NCBI GenBank assembly: GCA_005765155.1
Contig: VCCP01000003.1
Span: 2,170,001-2,234,000, forward strand
Length of the DNA: 64,000 bases
Origin: Zelopaecilomyces penicillatus
Taxonomy: Eukaryota > Ascomycota > Sordariomycetes > Hypocreales > Pseudodiploosporaceae
Direction: 5' to 3'
Part shown: positions 1 to 14,087 of the stretch, in pieces
Layout of the letters: each line of letters starts with the position of its first letter
Numbering within the stretch: the first letter of the stretch is position 1
Translations under genes and position numbers: made by a program
Notes under the pieces: model-generated
What the model saw: only the letters and a program-made list of their open reading frames with translations
Databases searched by the model: none
What the model was told of the DNA's origin: nothing

Positions 1-2163
1 ATATTAATTAAGGGTATAGATTTTAATAATAAATTAATAGATATATTATATTCTTATTATTTTAAATAAAAATAATCTTATTATATAGTAGAAAATAATA
101 GCTATTATATAGTTTATATAAAGTAGAGTTACTTCTATAATAGTATTTTAATAATATCCTTATATATATAATCTTATTTATATTAAAGTATTTAATTCTT
201 ATTAATTTTATTAATATTAAAACTTTTAGAGTAATATTATTATTTAAACTCTAAAGAAAAGGAAATTAAAAAAAATATCTTAGATATTTAAGATTAATTA
301 TTTAAATTATAATTATAGCTTTCCTTAGCTTTAAACTATTTATCTTATATTTATAAGCTTAAAAAGAAAGTTAAAGAGTAAAGCTATAAATTAATTTATT
401 AGGGTTTAAAGAAATTAAATATTAAAAATAAGATTAATTTAATTCCTATCTTAAAGGTATATAAGTATTATATAGTATTAGATTTATAATTCCTAGATAT
501 TTTAAATAAGATAGATTAATCTTTTTTAGGTTTAAATAATAAATTTATTAATTTAGGGTTTTTAATTAAGTTAATTAATTTTAAAGGAATTATTATAGTA
601 TTAGGTAGTAATAATTTAAATAGTTAATAAGCTTCTATATATTATTTTTAGGTTTAAAGCCTTTTTATTTAATAAGATATTTATTTTATTTACTCCTTTA
701 TTTAATATTTAATATTATCTTTATTTCTTATTCTTTTTTAATTATTTCTATTTATATTATTATATATTCCTTTATATTATTAAATGCTTTATTTAATAAA
801 GAAATATAGAATATAAGGTATAATTATATATTCTTTAATAATAAAAGTTTATAGTTAATATTAGAAATAGTTTTCTTAATTTTAAAAGATTTAAGTTCTT
901 TAAAATTTAATTTATTATTTAATTATATTATTATAATATTTAAGGAAATTTTATTTAATATATAATATAAAAGATATATTATATCTTCTTCCTTAAAGAT
1001 TAATCTTTTTAATCTTTATTAATCTATATAATATTTTATTTTATTAGAAATAATTTAGAGTTATATATAGAGTTCTTTATAGAATTATTATTTTTATATA
1101 GTATTAAGTATAGCTTTTTCTAATTTTAATCCCTTTTAATATAATAAATAAAATATTTTTAATATAAATCTATAATTAATATATATTAATATAAATTATA
1201 TTAATTTAGAAATAGATATATTATAGATTAATTATATAATTAATAGATATTTTATTTAATTATTTTAATAGTAATTAATATAAGTATATAAATATTCTTT
1301 AATAATTTAATTGATTTATTTTATTTATCTATTTATTTATAGATAATAGATAGTATTAAATTTATATTTAATCCTAAGATATCCTATTAATTCTTATTAA
1401 AACTTAAAGATAAATACTATTCATTTATTAAAGATGATTTCCTTTAATAAGCTATATAAGCTTATTATTATTTTATTAAAGCTATAAATAAGATCTTTTA
1501 TTAAGCTTATTTTAAGGTAAAGTATAAAATATGAGAATTTTATTAATCTTTTTATAATAATCTATATTAAGTTATAGATTATTTTTATAAGGGATTCTAT
1601 TAATAGGGATAATTTAATAATAAAATTAAATAATATTAATTCCTAGGGTTATATAAATATTAATAATAATTATAACTCTTTATATAGTTTATATCTTATT
1701 AGCTTGGTTTATTTATAAATAATATAGTTATTTATAACCTTCTAGATTATTTATTATAATCCTTTAAATTTATAATATCTTTATATTTATTTTATAGTTT
1801 TTATAATTCTTTAATAATTATAAATAAGGGATTTATATAATTCTTATATAATAGTTTTCTAGAGTTTTTTAGATATCTAGAGTTTTTTATTATATTTATA
1901 GTATTTATCTTTTTATTTTATACCTTTAAATACTTTTATTATATCTTTTAAAGAGTATACTTATTTAATTTATTTTAAGATAAGGTTAGCTAATATAATC
2001 TAGTATATAGTATTTAGTTTTATTTATAGTATATCTAAATTAATTATTTAAAAGATTTATTCTTTATAATAAGGCTTTTTATTATTATAATTACTTTATT
2101 AGCTTAAAGTATTAACTTTATTATTTTTAAATCCTTTATAATAGATAATTTTATAATTATAAT

Positions 2164-2638
2164 TATTGCAATTTGCAGTATAAAGTTATAACTAAAGCTA
2201 GTAGCGATAGCAGTGGAAGAAAGGCAGCGAATAGTTATCCAGAGTGAAGTCTATAGAAAAGAAGAAAGAAATGATTAAATTATCGATAGAGAAAGAAAGC
2301 AGGATTCAACTAGGAATCTAGCTATCTTATATATCTAAAAAATACTAGGATTATTTAAAATTATTTAAGAATTCCAAATAATATTTCTTTAGATTTCTAA
2401 GCATTCCAAATAATAAGAAAGGGAGAGGTATAAGGGATAAGCCCTTATTTTACTAGTCTAGCCTGATATAGCAGGTCAGGCTGCACGGGCTTTTTAGGTC
2501 TTATAGCAGGTCAGGCTGCTACCTTATAGCAGGTCTGGCTGCTAGGGCTATAGCAGGTTTAGCTGCTAAGCTGTAGTAGGTCTAGCTACTAGTCTTATAA
2601 CAGGTTAGGCTGTTATATAAAACCCACTTATTTTAATA
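2164..2638 (-). mobile_element. solo LTR of copia family, subfamily 1 (S1), with ATAAT target duplication
   Basis: A 475-bp LTR reversed relative to the copies at 14088 and 40468. Its end (TATTGCAATTTGCAG on plus) and start (TTTTAATA on plus) are flanked by ATAAT at 2159-2163 and 2639-2643. No internal retroelement sequence lies between the duplications, so this is a solo LTR inside G1. It is much less mutated than G1 around it. It carries six copies of an imperfect palindrome (AGCAGGTCAGGCTGCT type) at 2469, 2505, 2528, 2552, 2575 and 2599. Confidence 0.85.
2469..2614 (-). repeat. array of six imperfect palindromes, about 23.5-bp period
   Basis: Units are 16 bp of the form AGCAG-N6-CTGCT, with arms that pair. 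Starts are at 2469, 2505, 2528, 2552, 2575 and 2599, so five of the six are spaced 23 or 24 bp. The array lies near the 5' (U3) end of the LTR. Other copies of this LTR carry three or five units. This could be an array of protein-binding sites or a hairpin series; its function is unknown. Confidence 0.8.
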
Positions 2639-3339
2639 ATAATCTATAAGAGTTTCTATATAATAGATTTATTATATATTTAATTTCTATATAATAATAA
2701 AGTAAAAGATATTTTTATAATTAATAAAAATCTTTATTTAATAATTATTTTTTTATAAATAATATAAGAATTTATTAAAAGCCTTAATAATAACTATAAA
2801 TTTCTTATTATAGATTAAATAATTAAATTTAACTTTATAATGTTTTTTAAAATAAAAGGTAATAGATTATAATCTATCTTTATTATCTTATTATCTAATC
2901 TATATTTTAATAATATAATTTAAAGTATTAGTTTTAAATTCTATAGGTTTATCTAGATTATATATTATTAATATAGATTTTTTATAGATTTGCTTTTTAA
3001 GTTCTTTAAATATAATATCTATATTAGGTTTTTATAGGAATTTATAATCTTTTTTAATATATTTAATAAATAATATAATTATTTTATTATAGTTATAGAT
3101 AAACTTTTAATAATAGTTAATAAAGCCTAAGAACTCTTATATATTTATAATATTTTATAGTATTAATTAATTATATATTATAAAGATTTTTATTAGTTTT
3201 ATTTAAATTTTATTTAATAAGAAGATATATTCTAGAAAGATAATTATTTATTTATAAAATTTATATTTTTCTGATTTAATAAGAAGATTATTATCTTAAA
3301 GTAATTATAATATCTTATAAATATATTTTTTATATTCTT

Positions 3340-3720
3340 TTTTTATTTAAGAAAAGATTAGAATATTATTTAAGTATATTATTATAAAGATATTTAAATA
3401 TTCTTAAAGAATATTATTAATTATATACTAGAATATTATAAGGATATTAATTAAGTTAAAAGGTATTATTAAATATTTAAAAAATCTAAACTTAATTTTA
3501 AAGATGGTTTTCTATTTATTATCTTTTTTATTTAAATTAAATTATATACTTCTTTAAGGTTTAAAGTAATAAATTAGTTTATTTTATATAATTAATTATA
3601 TAGTTTATTAATTAATAATACAGGTATTTAATCCTGAATTATAATTATATTTAATAATTAATAATTTATAATTAATTATAGCTTATTATTCTTTTTAAAT
3701 ATAAATATAATAGGGTATTC
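3340..3720 (-). pseudogene. reverse transcriptase relic of G1
   Basis: On the minus strand, 3356-3376 reads Y-L-N-N-I-L-I, where gypsy reverse transcriptases have the catalytic Y-L-D-D. Both Asp codons (GAT/GAC) have become AAT, a G-to-A change typical of RIP. Flanking sequence aligns with the G2 RT relic at about 15000-15350. Many in-frame stops; non-functional. The outer limits are approximate. Confidence 0.75.
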
Positions 3721-6700
3721 TATTTTAGATATAGATAATTAAATATATCTCTTTTTAAGTATTTTATTAAAATACTCTTATAAAATTTTAAGTTTCTTAA
3801 TATTTAATATATAGATCTTAGTAAAAATAGGCTTTTTTTTATTTATAATCTGGATTTTATAATCCTATTAATTATATAAAAGAAGCTTATTTTAAATTCT
3901 TTATAAAATAGTTTAATATATTTATAATATTCTTTTAATATAAGTATAAATTATTCTTTTATATTTAAAAGTAATTTATTTTTAAAGTATTCTTATAATT
4001 ACTTTATTATTATTTTAAAAATAATAATAATCTATTAGATTTATTATTATTAATTATTATATTATTTTTTAATATGATTTCCTAGTAGAAGGCTTTTTTT
4101 AATAGCTATAAAATATACTTTCTTTATTTTATTTATTATTATTAGATTCTTATAATTTTTTAAAGATAATATAGTATTATTTTATTATATTTAGTTTATC
4201 TTTTAATTAATTTATAGATTATTATTAAATAATTAAGGGTAGCCTAATATAAGTTTATATTCTTTAGTATTTATTATATTAAATATAATATTATTTTAAT
4301 ATCCTTAGACTTTAAATTAAAGATAATTAATCTCTTTATTAATTTATCCTTTATTATAGGTAAAGGTATTCCCTTTTAGATTATATAAAGAGTATAATTC
4401 TTCCTTATTTTATTATAATAGTTATATATAATTTATAGTTTTTAATAATATATAATTATCTATTACTTTATTATTTATTAGAGTATAAAAATAATATCTT
4501 ATAATCTATATTTTTATTATTAATTTAAGCCTATTAATATTTATTATATAAAGGGTTTTTTATAGGGAGTTATACTATAACCCTTTTCTAAGTAATTTTA
4601 TTTATTTTTTAAGTTTTTAGGATTATATTTTTTATATAATTTATTATAGTTTATCCTATTTAAGCCTTAAATAATTATATAATATAGAGTTTAATTAATT
4701 TAGCTTTTTTAGAGATTTAGAAATTAAATTCTTATTTATAAAGATTCTTTATTTTCTTATATATATATTTATTTTCTTTTATATATTATTTATATTAAGG
4801 TTTATTATAGTTAATTATTATTATAGCTTTATATTAAATTCTACCTAGGATATTATCTTTTAATAGTTATCTTTTATATTATTATATTAGCTTTTATTAT
4901 ATATATATATTATATTTAAGGTTAATATAATTATATAAATCCTTTTTTCTATAATCTATAAATTAAGGTTTATTATATTTTAATTTAAGTTTTTCCTATT
5001 TATAGATCTTATAATAAATAGATTTATAATCTTTTATTTTAGCTTCTTATTTATATTCTTATAAGGTTTTAGGGTATAGCTTAAATATATTAATCCTAAA
5101 AGATATAAAGTATTTAACCTTATATTAGTTAATAAATTAATCTCTTATAAGGATATTCTTAATTCCTTATATTTCTATATAATATAAGAAGAATTTATTC
5201 TGGATTTTTATTTTTTAATATTAAAAATAAAAGAAATTAATATATAATATTTAATTAATTTTATTATAAAAAATATAATTAAAGTTTCAAAGTATATAAT
5301 TATCTTTATATTTATTATAATCAGTTTTTAATATGAAGACTCTTTTAAGATAATCCCTTAAAATAAGAATACCTAAATCTTTTTTTAATATTGATTTATA
5401 AATATATTTAATAATTATAAATTAAAGGTTAATTCTATTTATATAGTTTAATACTTATATAAGTTTAATTACTATTTTCTTAAAATATTTATAAGTAATA
5501 CTTTTAAATAATAGATATAGTATAGTATAATATTAAATTATTTTAAGAGGTTTTTTATTCTTAGATTTTAAAGAGTTAGAGTTTAAGCTATTATTTATTA
5601 TTTTATCCTTAATCAAGGTATTTTTATTATTTATAATAAGGATTATTTTTAATTTAAGATCTCCTTAAAATACTTTTCTTTATTTAGATTTAGATTTAAT
5701 TATTAATCCTATTATATAATACTGGATTAGGTTAGTATAGTCTATAATATTGGTCATTATTAAGGTATAGGGTGTTTATAGTTTTTAGATTATTTTTGTT
5801 TTTATTCTTTTTATCCTATTATAGCTAGGATTTATCTATTTTTAATTATAATATATATACTTTATTATATATTAGGTATTAGTTTCTAATCCTTTTATTC
5901 TTATTTTAATTCTTAATAATTCTTAATATTTTATTTTATTTTATTATAACTATAATACTTAATCTTAAATATATCTTATTATTATATAGTATTAAAGTTT
6001 ATTTTAATTAATAATATATTAGGGTTATTTTATTATTAATTATAATTTATTTTTTATTATTATTATAATTAAAATCTAAAATAAATTAATTTTTAATTTT
6101 ATTTTTTATATTTTTTTATTATTAATATAAGTATTATTTATTATTAATAATAATAGCTATAATATAGTATTTTATAAAGGAGTTTAATTAGATTTTTTTA
6201 TATAATTTATCTTTAATTTTTAATTTAAGTTTATAATATAGGGTTTTTATATATATTTATTTATTCTTTTTAAATAATTTAAATAAGATTTATTAGAATT
6301 TTATAACATAATTTAAAGTAGATCTTATTTAATAAAGATTATATAAATATTATTTAATTTATTATTTTTTATTTAATAATTTAAAGGTATTTAAGAGTTA
6401 TTATTTAAAGATATTATAATTAATAAAGATTAAATTAGTTTTCTTTTTAAGGTATTTATTAAGGTATTATTAATATAATCCTAAAGTATTAGTTTAAATT
6501 AAATAAATATAATTCCTATAAAAAGCCTTATAATATATCTTATTTTAATTGATTTAAGCTAGAATTATATTAGATAATATAGAAAGAAAGTATAAAGTTA
6601 AATAAGAAACCCTTAAAGCTTACTTAGAATACTATTAAAAGGCTTAGATATTTATAGCTTTAAGATTTCTTTAATATCCTTTCTATTATATATCTATATT

Positions 6701-7074
6701 ATAATTATTTCTAATCTATATTTATACTATTTTACTTGGATTTCTATATTTTTAAGAAATTATTTAATCTAGAGTTATAAGGTTTTAATAATAAGTTTAG
6801 CTATCTTTACTTTTTCTTTATATACCTTATATTATTCTTTAAGTTTCTTCTTTAAGATTTTTATTTTTAATTTAAATTCCTTTTAATTATTTTAAAGATC
6901 TTTAAGAATAATCTTAGTTTTATTATTAATATCTATATTTAGATTATTAATAGGGATATTTAAGGATTCTTTTTTATTAATATTTCTAGATAAGATAAGG
7001 GTTTAAAAAGCTATTATAAAATAATAGTATAATTTAAGGTAATATAATAATCTATTAAATAAGAGTTATTAATA

Positions 7075-7373
7075 TATAATATTTAATGAATTTTTAAAGG
7101 ATAAATCTAATAAAAAGGGTTTATATTAATAAATAAATTAAGATATTTTAAGTAATAGATTATAATTTAAGCTATAATTCTTATTATTAAATTATACTTA
7201 GAATTATAAGCTATTTTATTAAATTATAGTTTTAAGAGTGATCCTAAGCCTAGGATTATCTTTAAAATTATAATTTAATTCTATATAATTCCAAGCCTTT
7301 AATATATATTTAATAATATTATAAGTTATATAATTAAGGCCTATTATATAACTTTAATTATTAGGTTATAATA
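7075..7373 (-). repeat. 5' LTR of gypsy element G1 (short variant)
   Basis: Read on the minus strand it starts TATTATAACC and ends ATTAAATATTATA, the same termini as the G2 LTRs. The terminal TG..CA has become TA..TA, as RIP would produce. It is 299 bp against about 460 bp in G2, because one internal segment of roughly 160 bp present in G2 is absent. It abuts a copia fragment starting at 7374, so G1 appears to have inserted into that copia copy. Confidence 0.75.
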
Positions 7374-8711
7374 CTATAATTATATTAATCTTAGTATATT
7401 AATAAGGCTTTTTAATACTTTTAACTATAAAATATAATCTTTAGAATTATATCTCTTTAATCTCAAGTATTAAAAGAACCCTTAAAAAGGGCTTTTATTC
7501 TTATTAAATAATAGATCTATTAAAAAATTGTTAGGATTTTAATATATCTTATACTGCTTTCTAGGCTTAATATAGCCTTTTTAATTTAATAGCTTTTTTA
7601 ATATATATAATAAGGTTATATTAATTATTATAATATAGCTAGGAATCTTTTAAAATAATTAAAAGATTCTAAAGAATTAGCTATTCTTTATAAAGCTTTA
7701 AATCTTATATAGATTAAATAGCTAGCTCTTTAATTATTAGATTATTTAAATAATAATTTTATAGGCTATAAAGCTATAAATAAATCTATTTATAAATATC
7801 TCTTTAAATTAATAAATAAATCTATATGTTAAAAGTTAAAGAGATAGATTATTATAACCCTTTTAATTATAAAAACTAAATTAAATACTTTAATAAAAAC
7901 TATAAAAGAAATAAAATAGCTTTTTAAACTCTTTAAAAAGCTAAAAATCCCTTTTTAAAAGCCTATAAACCTATATTATAATAATATAATCTTTATAAAT
8001 AATATTAAAAATCTTAATTAATATATTTAAATAAAATACATTTTATTAAAATTCTATTATATTAAATAGAAAATAATTAATAAATTATTTAAGATAAATT
8101 ATCTTATAATTAAGGCTATATCTATTAATAAATTAATTAAAATCTTAATAAGCCTTATTTATTTAGGCTTTTTAAGCCTATAAAACCTATAAAAAACCTT
8201 TATAAAAAGCTAGTTATATATTATATTATTTATTAAAAAAAGTATTAAGATAAATAGATTTTAATATAATAGCCTAATCTATTATCTTTTAATAACTAGA
8301 TCTATTATAGCTTAATAATTAAATCTATTATAGTTTAATAGCTAGATCTATTATCTTATTATAACTAGACCTATTATAAAACCTAAAATACTTAAACAAT
8401 CTAATCTATTATATAAGGCTAGATTAATAAAATAAAAGCTTATCTTTTATATCTCTTTTTTTCTTTATATTTAAAATACCTAAGAATTCTAAATAAATAT
8501 TATTTAAAATATTTAAATAATTTTAAATAATCTTAATATTTTTAGATATATAAGATAACTAGATTCTTAATTAAATTCTAGCTTTTTTTCTATATTAATA
8601 ATATAAATTTGTTTTAATTTTCTTTAGAATTTATTTTAAATAATTATTTATTATGTTTCTTCTATTATTATTATTAACTTTAATTATAATTATATATTAT
8701 AAATTATAATA
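7374..8711 (+). mobile_element. 3' fragment of Ty1/copia element (family of F and C)
   Basis: The sequence from 7374 aligns collinearly with F from about 25598 through the end of pol and into the 3' LTR. It therefore contains the RT C-terminal/RNase H part, a purine-rich tract just before 8243, and an LTR (8243-8711). The left end is the junction with G1, so the remainder probably lies outside the window on the far side of G1. It is heavily RIP-mutated with no open frame. Confidence 0.75.
8243..8711 (+). repeat. 3' LTR of truncated copia element
   Basis: A 469-bp LTR starting TATTAAGATAAATAG and ending AATTATAATA, corresponding to TGTTAAAATAAAATG and AATTGCAATA in the less mutated copies. 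It is followed by ATTAT, a possible target duplication. The palindrome array is still traceable but eroded (for example CTAGATCTATTATAG). Confidence 0.75.
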
Positions 8712-10900
8712 ATTATTAAAGCTTTAATAATTATTAATCTTATTATAATCTTAAATTAATTTTAAAAAGTAATAAAATAAATAATTTATTATAATTATAA
8801 ATATTAAGAAATTATTTATATAAAAATCTTTTTTTTATAATAAATTTAAATATCTTTATTATTTTTTAAAAGGGTTTTATTAAGGCTTTTATTATTTTAA
8901 AAAAAGCTTTTTAATAATCTAAAAATTTATAATAACTTTTATATCTTTTATTTTTAATTAATAATATTTCTTATTTTAAATATAAGAAAACATTTTTCTT
9001 TAATTATATTATTATAAGATATAATTTAAAATTCCTTAAATATAAGATTAAAAGTATTAAATATATTTTTATATTTTATAAAATCAATTATATATTTATT
9101 ATATTATAAAAGAATTATTTTAATAAGGCTTAAGAAATTATTTTTAAAATATAATATTATAAAAATAGTATTTATCTTAATTAAATAAATATTAATAATA
9201 TATATTATTCTTTTCTTAAATATATCTTTATTTATATTTAATATAAATATTTATAAATTATTATTTAATTATTTATATTATTAAATTATTATTTGATAAT
9301 TTATATTCTTTTTAATCTTTTAATTAAAATCTTTTTAAATTATATTATTATATATAAAATTAAAATATTAAAATCCTTAAATATAATAATAACTCTCTTT
9401 TATATTATATTTTAATAAGTTTATTTAATAATATTAAAAAGTATTTTTAAATACTTATTAATATTTATCTATTTAAATTCTTATAATATAATATATTTAA
9501 TATATTTAATATATTTATTAAATAAAGAAGTTTTTAAAGATAAAGCCATAATATTCTTTTTAATATTTAATATATTAATAATCCTAGTTTTCTATTCTTT
9601 TTAAATCTATAATTTATTTTACTTTATTTATAAATAACTATATTAATAGCTATTATATTAATATTGATTTATAAAAATTTATTTATTAATTTAGTTTAAC
9701 TTTTAAAAAATATTAACTAAATTATTATATATTAAAATAAAATACTTTTCATTTTTTAAGCTATTTATAATAAATATTTTAAAAGCTTATTAAGAATAAG
9801 TAATTTTGTTTTTTATCTTAAAGAAAGAATTTATAATAGGTTTTTTTAATATACTTTTAAATTATAATTTAAATAGATTTTTCTTTAATAATTATATAAT
9901 AATAGATTTAACTTTATAAAATAAATAGTATTTAATTTAATATATAATTAAATATTAATAATTACTTTTATAATTAAAATATTATTTTAAAGGAATTAAA
10001 GGAATTAAGTCTTTATAATTAAAAAATCTAATAAAAGAAGCTCTTATATATTAATTATATCCTTTAAATCTTATTTATTTATTTTCTTTTATAATCTTAT
10101 ATTAATTAAAAAAGTATTTATTTTCTTCTTTATAATATTAATACTTATACCTTTAATACTATTAATATTAATTATTATTATTTTAATATATTATAAATAT
10201 ATAAAAGCTTTTATTATTTATTAATAAATAAAATAAATTATTATAACCTTTATTTTAAAATAATATAATATTAATTTTAATTTATAATATATTATAATTA
10301 TTTATTATATTAAATATTCTTAAAATATTATATCTTTATAACTTAAAACTTATTTATTATATTATTATATTTATAGCCTTAATTATTTATTAGAAATTAT
10401 TATTATTATTAATATTAAATAAATAAAATCTATTTATTAAGCTATTTAATATATTTATTATAAAGTCTATATTTTTAAAACTCTATTTTAATTAATTAAA
10501 TCCTTTTATTTTAGATTTACTTTTTTATTTATTAAATATATTTCTTTATAAATAATATAAATTAATAAATTATTTTTATTATTATATAATAATCCTTTTC
10601 AATATATCTCTTTCTTAATTATATTATATATATATTAAATAATCTTTTTATATATTAATATATAAAAGCTTTTTATAAAAAGATTATATTTTATTAATAT
10701 TTATTTTATAATAAATAAAGAAAAAGCTTATTATATATAATAATCTTATATAAATTTTTTTTTATTTATAATTAAAATTCTTTTTATAAATACTTATATT
10801 AATTTAATTATAATAATATATCTTATTATATTTTAAATCTTATTTTATTATATTTTTAAAAATATCTAAAAATATTAAATTATTTATCTTTATATTAAGG
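8712..10900. other. AT-rich DNA, no recognisable feature
   Basis: About 2.2 kb of almost pure A/T sequence with short homopolymer runs and no open frame of note. I could not match it to any other element in the window. It is probably very old RIP-mutated repeat DNA. The last five bases (TAAGG, 10896-10900) are the left target duplication of G2. Confidence 0.6.
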
Positions 10901-11362
10901 TATTATAATCTAATAACTAAGAGAATATAATAGGCCTTAATTATATAATTTATAATATTATTAGATATATATTAAAGGCTTAGAATTATATAGAATTAAA
11001 TTATAATTCTAAAGATAATCCTGGATTTAAGATTATTCCTAAAACTATAATTTAATAGAATAACTTATAATTTTAAATATAATCTAATAATAAGGATTAT
11101 AACTTAAATTATAATCCAAGATATATATATATATATATTTTTAATTTTTATTCTTTTAAATATAACTTAAATAATTATTAATATATATTTAATATTATTA
11201 TATTATTTACTATTATTTACTATATTAATACTTAAACCTTAATTATAATACTTTATATTTATTATTAATATAATAGATATATTATTTAAAATACCTTAAT
11301 TTATTTATTAATATAAACCCCTTTTATTAGATTTATCCCTTAAGAATTTATTAAATATTATA
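10901..11362 (+). repeat. 5' LTR of G2
   Basis: A 462-bp LTR aligning base for base with 18398-18855. It includes an (AT)n run around 11121-11138. TG..CA termini appear as TA..TA. The sequence following it (TATTAATAACTCTTATTT) is shared with G1 and should contain the primer-binding site, but mutation has made the primer unidentifiable. Confidence 0.82.
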
Positions 11363-12254
11363 TATTAATAACTCTTATTTAATAAATTATTATATAATCT
11401 TAAGTAATATTATTAATTATCTTATTAATTATTATAAATATTATTTAATTAACCCTTATCTTATTTATTATTAAGCTTTAAGCTTTATATAAAAAAAATA
11501 TAAAACTTAAAATTAAATTATAAACTAAATAAAAAACCTTAATAAAATTATTAAATCTTATAAATTAGAATCTTTTATTAAATATTCTAGATCACTTTAA
11601 ATATTCTTAATATAATTTAAAATATATTATTAATTCTATACCTATTAATTATAAAAGAAATCTATAAAAATCCTATATACTATAAAATATATAAAAAAGA
11701 CTATCCTTAAATAATTTAAACCTATGATAAAGGATTATATAAATAAAAAGGAAAAAGATTAAAATAATAAAATTAAATAAATCTTTTAAAAATATAATTA
11801 CTTTAAAAATATAATTAAAAAAATCTTTAAATAAATAAATAAAAAAAGGGTTATAATTAAAAAACTTAAATTATTATACTAATATAAATTAACCTTGGAT
11901 TATATCTTAGAATTTAAATAGATTATCTTATAAATTATTTAAAAAGATAATATATTAATACAATACTTTTATAATAAACTTAAGAAAGAAATTAAGAATA
12001 AACTCTTTAAAAAGAATAAATCTAAACATTTAATTAAGTATATTAAAATAACTATTAAGATTAATAATAAATAGTTTATATAATATAAATAAAGGAAAAT
12101 TAAAAGATTAAAATAAAATAATTTTAAATAATAATTATAATATTAATTTAATTAAGATAGATATAAAGAAGAATCTATTACCTATAAATATACATTAAAC
12201 CCTAAAAAAATAAAACTTAATATAATATAAAAATATAATATATTTAAATTTAAA

Positions 12255-12300
12255 TACTATAATTATAATAAAATAGAATATATTATAAAAGACTATTAAT
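12255..12300 (+). pseudogene. gag zinc-knuckle relic of G2
   Basis: The frame reads Y-Y-N-Y-N-K-I-E-Y-I-I-K-D-Y. Tyr sits exactly at the four ligand positions of a CX2CX4HX4C retroviral-type zinc knuckle (positions 1, 4, 9, 14). TGY-to-TAY and CAY-to-TAY changes are what RIP gives. This marks the nucleocapsid end of gag. Confidence 0.7.
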
Positions 12301-14087
12301 AATTAAAATAAGAATAAAACTAGAAATTAATCCTAGAAATATAATAAAATATATATATTATAATAATAAATAAATAAACCTTGATTATAATAGGATAAAA
12401 AGGATAAAAAAAAGAATAACCTAAAAACTATAAATACCCTATACCTTAATAATTATTAATATTATAAACTATATTAATTTAATCTAATATTATATAATAG
12501 GATTAATAATTTAATATAAATATAAATAAAGAAAAAAAAACTAAAGAAAATACTTAATAAATAAATTATCCCTATTATTAATAATAAAAATATCTTAATA
12601 AATAATAATACCTTAAATAATAATTTAGATTTAAATTCCTTAATATTTAAAAAGATAAGCCTCTTTAAATAACCTAATATTATACTATATTATATTCCTT
12701 ATCCAAAAGTATTATATATAAGTACCTTAAAGAAATAATAAATAAACTTATTTAAATATTTAATTATATAGATAAAATTAATATTTAATTTATAATTATT
12801 GAATATATTTGTAAATAAATATTAAAAAAAGGCCTAGATATTTCTATTATAAAAGATTACCTTAAAAAAGCATTTATATTAAAAACTAATTATATACTAT
12901 ATAAATATAATTATATATTTTTTAATTTAATTTAAGATTTTTATTATAAATTTAACTAGATATTATATATTAATTTTTTTTATTTTATATATTAAAAGGC
13001 TAAGATTTAGAATAAATTCTTTTTATAATATATAAGAATATAAAGAATTAAAATAATCCTTATTAAAGATTAATATATTAATTAATATAAAATCAAATAC
13101 TTTATACCTTTTGGGATTAGAATCTTTAAACCCTATCTAAAAATATTAAAGAAATATAAATAAGGAACTATTAACCAGAATTATAAATTAATTTAATATA
13201 AAATCTATAAATAAAATAAACTTAAGATTAATTATAATAAACTATAAATTATTAATTATAAATAAAATAAATTATATAACTATAAGGAATTTAATTATAA
13301 TATATATTTTTAAGAAAGAATTATTAAATAATATAAAATATAATACCTAGAAATATATTTAATAAAATATATCTAGATATATTAATAAATACTATATATA
13401 ATTTATAATAATAATAAAATCTTTTTACAATATAAAATCAGAAATAAATAAGATATTATAAAATAAAATTATAACTTTATAAAATACTAAAAGATATATT
13501 TTAAAGAATAATAAATATATATTACTTTTATAAATCTTATAGAATAAGAATTTAACTTTAAAATATATAAAGGACTCTTAAAAACAATTATAATATATTA
13601 TTATATAATAAAAGGGATTATCCTTATAAAAAACAGAATATATAATAAATATCTATAAATTAAAAACCTTAAATAATTAAAAAATAAATAAAATCGCTTA
13701 TAAAAAGGTTATAATATAATCCCTTATAAAAAACCTTTTATATAATAAATATTAATAAACTTAAACTAATAATAAAGATATAGCTTATAGGATATTATAT
13801 TTATACTTTAATAAATAATTATATATTATTAAAAGCTATAAATTATATATAATTATTATAATATAATAAGGAAAAACTATACCCTTTATATAATCTTAAA
13901 AGGAATACCTTTATTTATAATAAAGAATAAATTAATAAAAAAATTAATTATCTTAATTTTTAAATCTAAGGATATTAAGATAATACTATATTTAATATAA
14001 TAGATATTAAACAATATAAACTTATATTAGTCCACTCTTAATTATTTAATAATAATTTATAGATTAATTAAAAGATAATCTAGATAT

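Larger units (their letters stand above)
1..7373 (-). mobile_element. Ty3/gypsy LTR retrotransposon G1, RIP-destroyed, cut by left window edge
   Basis: This is a minus-strand relic of the same family as G2 (10901-18855). Blocks align in reverse order with G2, for example the RT active-site region at 3356-3376 and the 3' pol/UTR region at about 480-600. Its 5' LTR is at 7075-7373. Comparison with G2 suggests only about 0.25 kb of internal sequence and the 3' LTR lie beyond position 1. A reversed solo copia LTR (2164-2638) interrupts it in what should be the RNase H/connection region. All frames are full of TAA/TAG. It was once a gag-pol polyprotein (protease, RT, RNase H, integrase) and nothing is expressible now. 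Confidence 0.85.
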
